From: Paenibacillus sp. VTT E-133291
Lineage (GTDB): Bacteria; Bacillota; Bacilli; Paenibacillales; Paenibacillaceae
Assembly (NCBI RefSeq): GCF_002264395.1
Contig: NZ_NFVA01000059.1
Coordinates: forward strand, 1 to 45,268
Reading direction: 5' to 3'
Length of the DNA: 45,268 bases
Shown in pieces: positions 11,001 to 18,654 of the stretch. Positions within the stretch are counted from its first letter, which is position 1. Each line of letters opens with the position of its first letter. The notes below the pieces were generated by a model. It worked only from the letters and a program-made list of their open reading frames with translations, was not told the DNA's origin and did not search any database. The translations under genes and the position numbers were made by a program.

Positions 11001-11734
11001 CCATCAACTCTAATTGAATGAGCTGCATTTGTCTCCCATATGTAGTTTTTTTCGTCACTAGTTCCATTAGACCCATACTCTTGAATTTCTACTTTTGATA
11101 CTATATTTCCTATTCCTGCAATTACACGCCGATTATCCTCAATAAATGGGACTTGTTTGTAGTATGGAAATATCAAGGAATTATGTGCACTAACTCCGGA
11201 AAAAAAATAATCAAAGATCCCTTTTTGGGATTCTCCATGAGAGACCCACGCACTTGACCAGCTCAGCATATTTTCAGTTTTTTCTAAATCAAAATAAAAA
11301 TTATAGTACTTTTGTTTCTCCTTAGCATTCCCCTTTAAAGTCCATGAAAAGGGGCGCAATAAGAAAGAATAAGGGTTCATCTCAAAAGTTGTTTCTTCGA
11401 AATGCTCGAACTTAGGATTTCGGTTTCCTTTTTTATATGGATGGTTCATTTTAAGATTAAGTTTAGTATCACTCATAAACGCAGCGTTCTCTGTAATCCA
11501 GTTTTGCATTCTTACTGGTCCTACTTGTTCGTAACGCTTACCTTTATTAGCTTCCTCAAACTCTAAGTCTCGCGTTGATGCAATGTTTGGGATTACTTGA
11601 GCAGCTACATTATACTTAGGATTATTGTCAAATCGTCCAGAATAATCGTTATCTTTCCACGGAATTCTTGTTGAAAAGTGTTGGACAAAGTTTATTTGTG
11701 GTTTAACTTTCTTTTCTTTTTCATACAGATTCAT
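8063..11734 (-). CDS. RecD-like SF1B helicase with C-terminal PD-(D/E)XK nuclease
   Basis: A 1,223-aa helicase-nuclease. The N-terminal 600 residues begin with a FSTRIPWKDND motif, seen as an R-x-PW-x-D signature in large RecD-like proteins of defence loci; their function is unknown to me. The helicase core has Walker A GRAGTGKT near residue 635, Walker B IIDESS near 720, GDPNQLPP, and the UvrD_C_2 motifs LTVHKSQG and YTAFSRQ. The last 150 residues carry a nuclease with SE, PDFT near 1149 and LEHLG near 1165, the same arrangement as the insert in the helicase at 4502-7168. The start at 11734 is chosen because AAAGGAGAG precedes it; an in-frame TTG at 11791 has no such site. The leader is AT-rich, and a strong GAAGGAG site there precedes a four-residue ORF of unknown meaning. 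Confidence 0.8.
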   Translation of the reverse strand: MNLYEKEKKVKPQINFVQHFSTRIPWKDNDYSGRFDNNPKYNVAAQVIPNIASTRDLEFEEANKGKRYEQVGPVRMQNWITENAAFMSDTKLNLKMNHPYKKGNRNPKFEHFEETTFEMNPYSFLLRPFSWTLKGNAKEKQKYYNFYFDLEKTENMLSWSSAWVSHGESQKGIFDYFFSGVSAHNSLIFPYYKQVPFIEDNRRVIAGIGNIVSKVEIQEYGSNGTSDEKNYIWETNAAHSIRVDGKDGFLMPYHEISEYVKKHPDFDVSSVTLFEAAGFRTEFSYAAEWVSYDAAIDVLNQAKIALKNIDKLELKEANHEWVNVQFEYIDNQLKNVWNQRGIFPGLGSILSAFGVKYGFDVAHHVDTSESDLISELKLYFSGEKETGNEKLDDGLADREDEFSGLLRDENKIQYFELLSRLNLSVEQAIYAWSNLKNDAAEIVENPYLLFEFTRKEKNEHQVTISQIDNAMFVNPMVENKYPLNKPTKMRTEGDKRRFRAMVIFVLSQAANQGHTLLSYNQIIEEINRLPLDQKTDFQTEKIDGVLEFLQEGKLHVNVENSYIKLQEYQDYKQMVVEIVSSRLEARLSGEQDWGKIINDQFGKLQENNEENDQLARVEKAKALKTIESSKISVLLGRAGTGKTSALGILASSKSIKAGGVLALTPTGKARVQLENSFKKNSVEAEFLTVAQLLIRSKGFNFKTMAYTMPSEQSSSTAKTVIIDESSMLTEEMFAGILKLVDSHADRIIFVGDPNQLPPIGAGRPFVDLINYLESTFPNRIATLKTEMRQGSGGDDLSFAQLFSNSDSVDKDVIYRIQNNQADTRLKYIQYVDLVDLEKVFFDELVETANMTTADDIDGFNKSLGAAVEKYINYPTSKHIEDWQVLSPTKFIGAGSYYLNNQIHQRYRQDTVEKWNASTWSKYSPLSVQNIVYGDKVISNVNGEKDYWDGTSGKAYIANGEIGIMANYPGQYGKNDKNSSWYKFRFGSFEGKLFSYNKSEFGGENSDSKLELAYALTVHKSQGSGFGKTIVVINGKNSFIAKELLYTAFSRQREKLIVLSDLSIQELVQYANDWYSDTKQRYTDLFGAPNIIEIESSKQKRYFEENLIHKTIRGEMVRSKSEVIVANILDKMKIEYFYEEPLNISGKTYIPDFTLRYQGKTSYLEHLGMLRDKSYKKRWDEKRSNYESVGISEDIGNLIITEDGLDGSLDAMLIESKIQNWIKK

Positions 11735-12094
11735 AACTTCTCTCCTTTTTTCACTTCTATTACGTAATATTACTATTACTATAAATCCCAAGTTTTTGCC
11801 TTTAAATGATTCTGTTGTTTTAAATAATCTTATTCTATTTTCATTTTATTTCTCCTTCATTATATTTTGGTAATAAAAGAATTATGCAACCATTACTTAT
11901 CTAATCTGGATTAAGATAACCATACTAGAAGACTAGATTGCCTCGACACAGATCGTAATCTGGCTTTCTCTAATCACACAAATTCGCTCTACAGATAAAG
12001 ATATAGTCGCGAGCTTCCACGTTGCACCATCTCTACTTGGATACTCACCTACTTATTTAGGTGTATTTGACACCAAAATAACATTAATGATACC
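11735..12094. other. Divergent intergenic region
   Basis: It separates the leftward RecD-like helicase from the rightward HTH protein and should hold both promoters. The part next to the helicase is a very AT-rich leader of about 150 bp. The part next to the HTH gene holds half of an inverted repeat (annotated separately). I see no RNA gene or other protein frame. Confidence 0.5.
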
Positions 12095-12107
12095 ATGGTG
12101 TCAAATA
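12064..12107 (+). promoter_or_regulatory. Perfect 11-bp inverted repeat, putative operator over the promoter
   Basis: TATTTGACACC at 12064-12074 is repeated in inverted form as GGTGTCAAATA at 12097-12107, with centres 33 bp apart, about three helical turns. The left arm contains a consensus-like -35 (TTGACA, 12067-12072) and a weak -10 (GATACC) follows 16 bp later. A dimer or tetramer bound here would block transcription of the HTH gene. Autoregulation by that protein is an inference. Confidence 0.5.
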
Positions 12108-13345
12108 TATCAATACGAAAAGGGGATCCCAATTTGGAGACTCAAACTGAATATCCAAAGTGTATGTATAAAGAATATAATGATCTCGGTACGTATTTGG
12201 CATCTATGAAACATGAAATGATGATTCCCACAATTCGTGAATGGCATTTAGGAGATAATCTCTCCGCATCACCTTATGTAGATAATGGTCAATACATAAA
12301 TACAGATCCGTTTGATTTTAAAAGAGTATCTGAGTTAGATCTTATGGTCGCAGGTGTTTCATTCGGTGAGTCATTAGAAAACTTGATAAGTTATATTTCT
12401 AATTTCAAACCGATTCATCATACGAAATTCTGGGATAGTTGGAGCGACTATATTATAAGCCTCCTATCTGACCTGTGTAAGGCTCCTAAGATTGTGCAAG
12501 ATATCCATGTTCGTTCCAAGCTATATCATATATATAACGAGCAGTTCATGCGTCTAAGTCGTCGAATTGGTTTGAAGGAGTTTGCTTCCACTATTGGTTG
12601 GAGTTCACGCCATTTGGCTGCATTTAAAACTAAAGGAAATCTACCTGTTCCATTGGAGGTTCTTTCAGCTACACCGCTTTGGAGTTTAGGTCAGTTGGAA
12701 AATTTCATGAGGATTTTGAATGCACGAGGAGAAACCAAGTCAAGAGGCGATTGGAATTCGATGTTAGAGCAAAAATTTCAATGGCAGAAGGTTACAGAGT
12801 GGCAGGAAATAAGGGTTATTTGCGATGATGAACTAGATGAAGGAGAACCCGTTTACTATATTGAGGATAACGCTTGGAACTATTCAAGTTCATTAAATTT
12901 AGAAATAGAAAACTGTACGATGGTCGAAGAAGCTCTAATGATTTATAATTTTTTGAACAATCGACTTAAATATTCTCTTGATAGCAAATTTTCATTAGCT
13001 CTGTGTATGTTAAGAAATAATAAATATGATAAAGCTGAGCTGATATTGAGGGATTATATCGATTCCATTAATTCTATAATCCCTAAGGATGCAAAATTAC
13101 ATGATTCAATGGAAAATTATTTTATAGCATACTCACTGGTGTCTTATTTATTTGCACGTAAGAGGGATTATGTTTATGCCATAAAATTGTTACATCATGC
13201 TCAAGCAAAAATGTCCTCAACTTACGAATGGCCATTCCATGAGGAAATAAAAAAACTTGATGAAGAACCAGATCAATATACAAAATGGTTCAAAGACAAA
13301 AATGATCTTTTATTCATATGTCGCAGTAGCTCTAGAAAGGCATAA
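12095..13345 (+). CDS. HTH protein of unknown family, partner of the RecD-like helicase
   Basis: A 416-aa soluble protein I do not recognise as a whole. Residues about 150-205 look like an AlpA/excisionase-like helix-turn-helix: LKEFASTIGWSSRHLAAFK, then a loop, then a proline- and tryptophan-containing turn (ATPLW) and an ENF helix. The C-terminal 160 residues are helical and could be TPR-like (paired motifs around LCMLRNNKYDKAELIL and FARKRDYVYAIKLL). The ATG at 12095 has no ribosome binding site and lies inside the inverted repeat. An in-frame TTG at 12134 follows AAAAGGGG at good spacing and may be the real start. The divergent placement and the flanking repeats suggest it works with, or controls, the helicase at 8063-11734. 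Confidence 0.7.
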   Translation: MVSNISIRKGDPNLETQTEYPKCMYKEYNDLGTYLASMKHEMMIPTIREWHLGDNLSASPYVDNGQYINTDPFDFKRVSELDLMVAGVSFGESLENLISYISNFKPIHHTKFWDSWSDYIISLLSDLCKAPKIVQDIHVRSKLYHIYNEQFMRLSRRIGLKEFASTIGWSSRHLAAFKTKGNLPVPLEVLSATPLWSLGQLENFMRILNARGETKSRGDWNSMLEQKFQWQKVTEWQEIRVICDDELDEGEPVYYIEDNAWNYSSSLNLEIENCTMVEEALMIYNFLNNRLKYSLDSKFSLALCMLRNNKYDKAELILRDYIDSINSIIPKDAKLHDSMENYFIAYSLVSYLFARKRDYVYAIKLLHHAQAKMSSTYEWPFHEEIKKLDEEPDQYTKWFKDKNDLLFICRSSSRKA

Positions 13346-13463
13346 GATATTCACTTTGTAATCTAATATGAATTTTGAATCGTATCACTGTAATTTTAGG
13401 AATGAACATACTGATCTACGTACTAACTCATCAAATATCTCCCTCCCACGAAGCGATAAAAAA

Positions 13464-13486
13464 AGGGGTTCAAAGGATGAACCCCT
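13464..13486 (-). terminator. Rho-independent terminator of the AAA+/coiled-coil operon
   Basis: The stem AGGGGTTCA/TGAACCCCT has a five-base loop. On the minus strand it is followed directly by a run of T (the A tract at 13457-13463 on the plus strand). It can stop the leftward operon that ends at 13955, leaving a 3' UTR of about 470 bases. It has no T tract in the plus direction. Confidence 0.7.
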
Positions 13487-13596
13487 ACCCCGACATTTTC
13501 ATATACTAATGTTCGTCCTCGACAAAATATATCTATTACAGCGGTATCAATAAGTTGTTAGGAATGAGCACAGAAGTGCTCAGAGCAATAATCCCC

Positions 13597-13650
13597 TTAC
13601 ATCATACCGTCCATGCTGCTACACTGTATTTATGAGTTTTTTTAGTTCTG
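13597..13650. repeat. Imperfect direct repeat, right copy (groEL 3'-end-like)
   Basis: This is the partner of 7829-7879. Its minus strand begins with codons for Ser-Ser-Met-Asp-Gly-Met-Met-stop, with an in-frame stop only nine codons upstream of Ser-Ser, so at most a small 3' remnant of a coding sequence is present. The two copies enclose one helicase/HTH module and may mark how it was inserted. Confidence 0.45.
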
Positions 13651-13954
13651 TTACAAGATATTACGTGGAGCCTCTACGGGCATGAGTACTCGCTAAAAGC
13701 CGCGAGTGGCAAGCCTTTGCGAGGCCAACGAGCTTATCATGCCTCCCTCTTCATGTAAATCGCAAATCCTTTTGATTCACTTAGAGTAGCGTGGAAGCAT
13801 AAAAAAACATACCCACATATTTTTACAATTCAAAGCTCTTAGTGTGATGCAGAAAACAGAGGTCGAAGCCGTACAACTGTCCCCTAGTAGCTTGTTGTAA
13901 CATTGATTGACAGCAGCGACCACTACATGCCGAATATAACAAAACTGATTATCC

Positions 13955-15058
13955 CTAACTCAAAATCTCAAAATCGCTAGCTGTAATTACAGACAAATCA
14001 TCTCTAGACACTTTAGCTATGTTTATTACTCTTCTAGCGTGATTTATAACTAAATCATCATATAAATTACGCGCCAAACGACCATTTGCAAAGTTCTCAT
14101 TTTTTTTACTTATCTCGTTTTCAAAAAAGGATTTTACACTTCTCCTAACTTCTTCACTTAATCGATAGTCGTTCTTTTCACACATACTTAACAAGATTTC
14201 TTCTAGTTCTTCAGCCTGATAATTTTCAAATTCAATAAATGTATTAAATCTTGATTTTAATCCCGGATTAGATTCAAAAAACTTATTCATTGGTTCTTTA
14301 TAACCAGCAACAATAACAACTAAATCATCTCTATAATCTTCTAATGCTTTAGTGAGTTCCGTTAGGCACTCTCTTCCATAAGAATCACTGTGATCATTTT
14401 CAGTAATACTATAAGCCTCGTCTATAAATAATACTCCGCCTTTTGCACGTTCTATTATTTTCTTAACTTTAAGTGCTGTTTGGCCCTGATATCCTGCTAT
14501 TAGATCTGTTCTGGACACTTCAATAAAATGTCCATTTGATAGCAACCCTATCTGTTTGTAGATTCTACCAACAACTCTCGCAACCGTTGTTTTCCCCGTT
14601 CCCGGATTCCCTGTAAAGGATAGATGCAGAGTGTTTTTTGAGGAGTGAAGATTATTCTCTCTACGTAGCTTTTGAACTTTTTGATAAACTATTAAATCAT
14701 TAACCTTAGTTTTAACTTTCTCCAAACCAACGAGAGCATTTAGCTCGTCCAACAATTCTTGCAAAGTTCTTGTATCCTCAGCTATCTCTGTATCTGGTTT
14801 GCAAATGCTTTGTAATGTTGTATATCCATAGTATTCAATTAAATTTGAGTTCAACACCTGGGCTACACGCTTTACTTCAATCTGGTATTTAGGATTATCT
14901 ACTACCTTTAATATTTTTTTTAGAAGTGAAACCGTAGCTACCCTACTGTTATTTTCAATTATAGACGATGCAAGCTTTGTTATCTCACCACAGGCATCTG
15001 TAATAGCGTCTAATTTTGATGCGTTATTTATCAACGCGCTCTTGTATTTATCCATCAT
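13955..15058 (-). CDS. CbxX/SpoVK-type AAA+ ATPase
   Basis: A 367-aa AAA+ ATPase of the CbbX/CfxQ/SpoVK clade, probably a hexameric remodelling or unfolding motor. Residues 1-95 are a helical N-terminal domain. The core starts at about 100 with LLDELNALVGLEKVK, then Walker A GNPGTGKT (150-157), pore-loop YQG (190-192), Walker B FIDEAY (211-216), sensor AGY near 251 and the SNPGLKSRF arginine-finger motif (263-271). It is the last gene of the operon. Its start overlaps the stop of the coiled-coil gene (ATATGATGG), so translation is probably coupled. In the known family, partners are substrates or adaptors encoded next door; here those would be the coiled-coil and membrane proteins. Confidence 0.9.
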   Translation of the reverse strand: MMDKYKSALINNASKLDAITDACGEITKLASSIIENNSRVATVSLLKKILKVVDNPKYQIEVKRVAQVLNSNLIEYYGYTTLQSICKPDTEIAEDTRTLQELLDELNALVGLEKVKTKVNDLIVYQKVQKLRRENNLHSSKNTLHLSFTGNPGTGKTTVARVVGRIYKQIGLLSNGHFIEVSRTDLIAGYQGQTALKVKKIIERAKGGVLFIDEAYSITENDHSDSYGRECLTELTKALEDYRDDLVVIVAGYKEPMNKFFESNPGLKSRFNTFIEFENYQAEELEEILLSMCEKNDYRLSEEVRRSVKSFFENEISKKNENFANGRLARNLYDDLVINHARRVINIAKVSRDDLSVITASDFEILS

Positions 15059-16479
15059 ATCACCTTTAAAAGAATTACAATCAGCTCAATAATTGCAAGC
15101 CCCAATAATCCACCAGCAAGTAAATAAGCATATTTGATTTTTTTAGTTAACATCTGGACAGCTATATCATTCTTTTTAACAATACTTGCGATTGCAGCAT
15201 CAGTATTTTCCTTATTCGTTTGAACAATGTCCCTTATTTCATCGCTTTGCTTTTCTAATTCAGACAATTGACTAGAATGCAACTCGCTGGAACTCCAAAT
15301 ATCATCCACATCGTTCAAATGTGTGATACTACGTAATTTTGATTTGTACTCTATCAATTCATCGATGCTTATTTTGTTTTCTTGAACAAGTTCAAGTGTA
15401 TTCTCATCTTGTTGCATTAATTCTTTCAGTCTAACCGAATGAGCTTCCGTCGTTTCCCAAATACTATCAACATCATCCAAATGTTTTATCTGACGGAGAT
15501 GGTTTTTATGTTTTTGCAGCTCATCAATGTTTTTTGCATTTGAATTTACATCAAACTTTATTCCTTCATTTGTTTTTACAAGATCATCCAGACGAAGATG
15601 GTGTTCTTCACTTTTGGTCCAAATATCATCTACATCGATCAAATGCTCAACACTAGACAATTTTTCCATGAAGGATAGAAGTGATTCTAGGTCAGATTGT
15701 TGTTTAGATGCGGTATCCTTAAAGGAACTCATCTGATTGCTGATATTTGCCAATGAATTATGTATATTAGATAACGAATCCCACATTACATCGATATCTT
15801 GTAAGTGGACAATGTTCTCTAATTCACTAGTAAAAGCGATAATGGCTTCAAGTTTTACAATCTGTTGATTCAGCTGCCTTGACAGATCATTTAATTTATT
15901 TTCTGTAGCCTTTAATACTGCTTTTAAACCTTCCGCTGTCTGTGCATTTACTTTGCTAATGGCCGCCGCACTACTAATAGAGTTAGATAATACAGTAATT
16001 TCGTCATGCAATTTATGTAGATTATTCCATATTATGTCAACATCTTCAAGATGGTCATAACCATCCAGTTTTTGCTTAAACTTTTTTAGGACCTCAAGTG
16101 TTCTCTTCTGATCATCAACAATCTTTTTTATTTGATCTTGCGTTATTTGAATACGTTCACTGGTTTTTTCAGTAGCTTTAATAGATATCAAAATAGCTTG
16201 AATGTAGTCCTTATCCAACGCTTCTAATGCACTATATACCTGACCAAACTCTTTGATGGATCTATTATTCGTAGTATTTAAATGGATTAAATGCTGCTGA
16301 ATAGTACTGAGTCTACTATTTAATTCAAATCCTGTAACCTTATGATCACCAAAGCCAAGAAATCCACCGTCTGTTCTAACAGTATCAATCTTTAACTCCT
16401 CTGCCTTCTTTTGCGAAAATTGTTTCAGCCCTCTTTTCGCTAGTTCGAAATCGTGGGTTTTTATAACTAATTCACTCAT
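15055..16479 (-). CDS. Tail-anchored coiled-coil protein with five HLxDVDxxW repeats
   Basis: A 474-aa protein I cannot place in a named family. A short N-terminal domain contains a Gly-rich DGGFLGFGDHKVTG motif (37-50). The rest is a long helical coiled coil interrupted by five copies of the motif HLxD(V/I)DxxW, with the tryptophan at residues 151, 233, 287, 341 and 395. The last three intervals are exactly 54 residues. Residues about 450-473 form one C-terminal membrane helix, so the protein would be tail-anchored with the rod in the cytoplasm. GAGG lies upstream of the ATG. Sandwiched between a membrane protein and an AAA+ ATPase, it is a plausible scaffold or ruler; the role is inferred from architecture only. 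Confidence 0.8.
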   Translation of the reverse strand: MSELVIKTHDFELAKRGLKQFSQKKAEELKIDTVRTDGGFLGFGDHKVTGFELNSRLSTIQQHLIHLNTTNNRSIKEFGQVYSALEALDKDYIQAILISIKATEKTSERIQITQDQIKKIVDDQKRTLEVLKKFKQKLDGYDHLEDVDIIWNNLHKLHDEITVLSNSISSAAAISKVNAQTAEGLKAVLKATENKLNDLSRQLNQQIVKLEAIIAFTSELENIVHLQDIDVMWDSLSNIHNSLANISNQMSSFKDTASKQQSDLESLLSFMEKLSSVEHLIDVDDIWTKSEEHHLRLDDLVKTNEGIKFDVNSNAKNIDELQKHKNHLRQIKHLDDVDSIWETTEAHSVRLKELMQQDENTLELVQENKISIDELIEYKSKLRSITHLNDVDDIWSSSELHSSQLSELEKQSDEIRDIVQTNKENTDAAIASIVKKNDIAVQMLTKKIKYAYLLAGGLLGLAIIELIVILLKVI

Positions 16480-16481
16480 CT

Positions 16482-16855
16482 TTATTCCTCACTTAGCAAT
16501 TTGTCTAATTCATCATAAATTTTGTCTAAATCACTTTTTTACAGATATACCCAATGTACTGTGAATGATATCAACCGATTCCTTCATGAAGTTTGATGCC
16601 TCTTCGTGTCTGGTATATATGGTTCATACAGCTGAAAATTCAACATCTTCAAACCAAGAATTCTCACCATGAGTATCATTTCGGTTGATTTTTGACACTG
16701 TGTTATCTGATGAAAAATCATCAGAAGTCTTCTCAGGGTGAGTGTTAATATTGTTTTTGTCTTTTTCGTATTGTTAAGCAGTACTTAAACGGCTGCGCCA
16801 GCAATCAGTATAACTTCAATTATTTCAACACTTTTTTTCTTAACAGGCCTCTCAT
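16482..16855 (-). pseudogene. Decayed small membrane gene of the AAA+ operon
   Basis: The start ATG overlaps the stop of the upstream 600-aa gene as ATGA, and the last codons run up to the ribosome binding site of the coiled-coil gene. Read across frames, it encodes MRGLLRKK, then a hydrophobic IEVILIAGAAV segment, then a hydrophilic part (HPEKTSDDFSSDN) and an ending SDLDKIYDELDKLLSEE. At least two frameshifts, one of them at an A run near 16540, and in-frame stops interrupt it. The acidic ending resembles the C terminus of the upstream protein (DDIDNLFDELE), suggesting both once carried the same docking tail. Being coupled at both ends shows it was a genuine operon member. Confidence 0.6.
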
Positions 16856-18654
16856 TCGAGTTCGTCAAATAGATTATCGATATCATCAAATGTGTTATGT
16901 ATAGATTCATCATCCTCGCAGTTTGCAGCGATATTTTTTAGAGATTCACTCATCAAATTCGCTGCAGCAACATGACGCTTTTTTATCTCATTCACTGCAT
17001 TTGCCTTAGTATGTTCCAGCTTTGCCTCACTTACAATACGGACTTGGTGCTGAAGATTTAGAACCTCGTTACTCTTCTTGACTTGAGCCCAAACAACATT
17101 TCCTTTCTGGCTTTTTTCTATTCTTTTTTCAATTAGATTTATTGCAATAGCGCCTATAATCCCTGCAACTACAGCACCAAGAAAAATACCTATAATATTC
17201 GCAAGGCTACCAATTAAAGGTAATACAATGGAAAATATAGGAATCGCCATCAACCCTTTTTCGACAACTTCGCCAAGCACTACTGCTCCAGCTCCAGTTA
17301 ATCCTGCAATAATTATTTTGCCTGTTTCGAGAAGGAGACGACCAATAGGTTTACCTTTGTTCTCCGAGCTCTTTATATAATTGACAGCATCTTTAAGCGA
17401 TTTCCAACCTTGCTTTAACAACATCCATATTTTTTTTATAGTTCCAAAAACAGGGCCCATAATCGCTGCTGCGACAGTACTAAACACAGTATTTCCTGCA
17501 TTAATCAAGTGTGTTTTCATTTTACTGATGAAGGAATGAATAGCTTCTTTTAAGCTATCTAGAAGAGTACCTAGGCCCTTTTTAGCAGACTTAAACCATT
17601 TAACTAACTTAGCGATAATTTCCTTAACCAAATCAGCAAGCAACTGCATGAGCACCGCTCTAAGTGCTTTCCCACCAATACGAAATGCTTCTTCCTTCTG
17701 AGACTGTTTTCCTGCCTCCATAGATTTCTTCTCAGCTTCTTTTTTCAGCCTTTCTTCGTATTCTTCACGAGCCTCTTTGCCTTTTTTGCGCAGAGCTTTC
17801 TCATCAAGTCCAAAATATTCTGACTGCGTCTGCCCATCATCACGTGGATTATCTAACCATTCCTCCATAGCAAGGTCACTTTTGGACTGATTGGCTGCTG
17901 CATCCAAATCATTTAGATTAGTATCACTTTTTGCAAAATCCTGACGTAACTTTCTATCCATATGCGCTGCTGCATCCATATCTCTTATTTGCTCTGCGGC
18001 AGAGATAGTATGATCTTTCGCAACAGTTTTTGAGCCCTTTTGATCTTTAGTTCTCGTGTCAAAATTTTGTCTCGCATTAGACGCTAACTTTTTCTTCCAA
18101 GAGCCACTTCTAGTATCCCAATCTTCCCATACTTTAGTCTCTTCGTTGTACCTAGTTTTACCAACCAGCTCTTTTTTATTTTTATCAAAGCGCATATATG
18201 TCTTTGTTTTTTCATCAAAGTGCATATTTTTACTCATATTGATTTCCATCTTCGGATCTGTTTGAAAATCAGCTCTCGTTTCATTATATCGCTCTTGATA
18301 ATCAATCTTAGTATTATGTGTTGCAATCTTCCCATGTTCAAAATTTCCTGTTGTTTGAATGTGAGCCTCATCTCGTAAATCGAGTTTGAGGCCATTATTC
18401 TCTTTAATAAAATCCTCCCCAGCAGTGACAGCTATTTGATTCATAAACTGCTTCCAAACAACATCCATAATGACATTTCCGAGATTGTCCGGATTTCCTA
18501 TTTTTTCTTTTTCATCAGCCAAAAATTCCAGATCAGCAAGTTCTTCTTCTAATTGGCTTTGGAGTTTCTCTTCCAACTCATCGAAATCAAAAAAATCCGT
18601 TATATCCTCACTAAGCCCATGATTCTCATCAAGAAAAGCATTTTCCTTTGCCAT
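16852..18654 (-). CDS. Large membrane protein of the AAA+ operon, unknown family
   Basis: A 600-aa protein without a family I recognise. The N terminus is very acidic (DFFDFDELEEKL and on). Residues about 90-320 are hydrophilic with repeated charged and Trp/Tyr motifs (MRFDKNKKE, DTRSGSWKKK). A Lys/Glu-rich helix at about 300-325 precedes a long amphipathic and hydrophobic region, 340-530, with two or three membrane segments (around GKIIIAGLTGAGAVVLGEV and IFSIVLPLIGSLANIIG). The C terminus ends in the acidic motif DDIDNLFDELE. The start at 18654 follows AAAGGA; the ATG at 18678 has no site. First gene of the four-gene unit. A pore or membrane-remodelling component driven by the AAA+ ATPase would fit, but this is inference. 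Confidence 0.7.
   Translation of the reverse strand: MAKENAFLDENHGLSEDITDFFDFDELEEKLQSQLEEELADLEFLADEKEKIGNPDNLGNVIMDVVWKQFMNQIAVTAGEDFIKENNGLKLDLRDEAHIQTTGNFEHGKIATHNTKIDYQERYNETRADFQTDPKMEINMSKNMHFDEKTKTYMRFDKNKKELVGKTRYNEETKVWEDWDTRSGSWKKKLASNARQNFDTRTKDQKGSKTVAKDHTISAAEQIRDMDAAAHMDRKLRQDFAKSDTNLNDLDAAANQSKSDLAMEEWLDNPRDDGQTQSEYFGLDEKALRKKGKEAREEYEERLKKEAEKKSMEAGKQSQKEEAFRIGGKALRAVLMQLLADLVKEIIAKLVKWFKSAKKGLGTLLDSLKEAIHSFISKMKTHLINAGNTVFSTVAAAIMGPVFGTIKKIWMLLKQGWKSLKDAVNYIKSSENKGKPIGRLLLETGKIIIAGLTGAGAVVLGEVVEKGLMAIPIFSIVLPLIGSLANIIGIFLGAVVAGIIGAIAINLIEKRIEKSQKGNVVWAQVKKSNEVLNLQHQVRIVSEAKLEHTKANAVNEIKKRHVAAANLMSESLKNIAANCEDDESIHNTFDDIDNLFDELE

Larger units (their letters stand above)
13346..13954. 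other. Intergenic region with terminator and repeat
   Basis: About 600 bp between converging genes. It contains the minus-strand terminator at 13464-13486, a perfect GAGCAC-AGAA-GTGCTC hairpin at 13566-13581 and the right copy of the direct repeat at 13597-13650. From 13651 to 13954 I see no gene, only short palindromes such as ACTCGC/GCGAGT. Confidence 0.45.
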
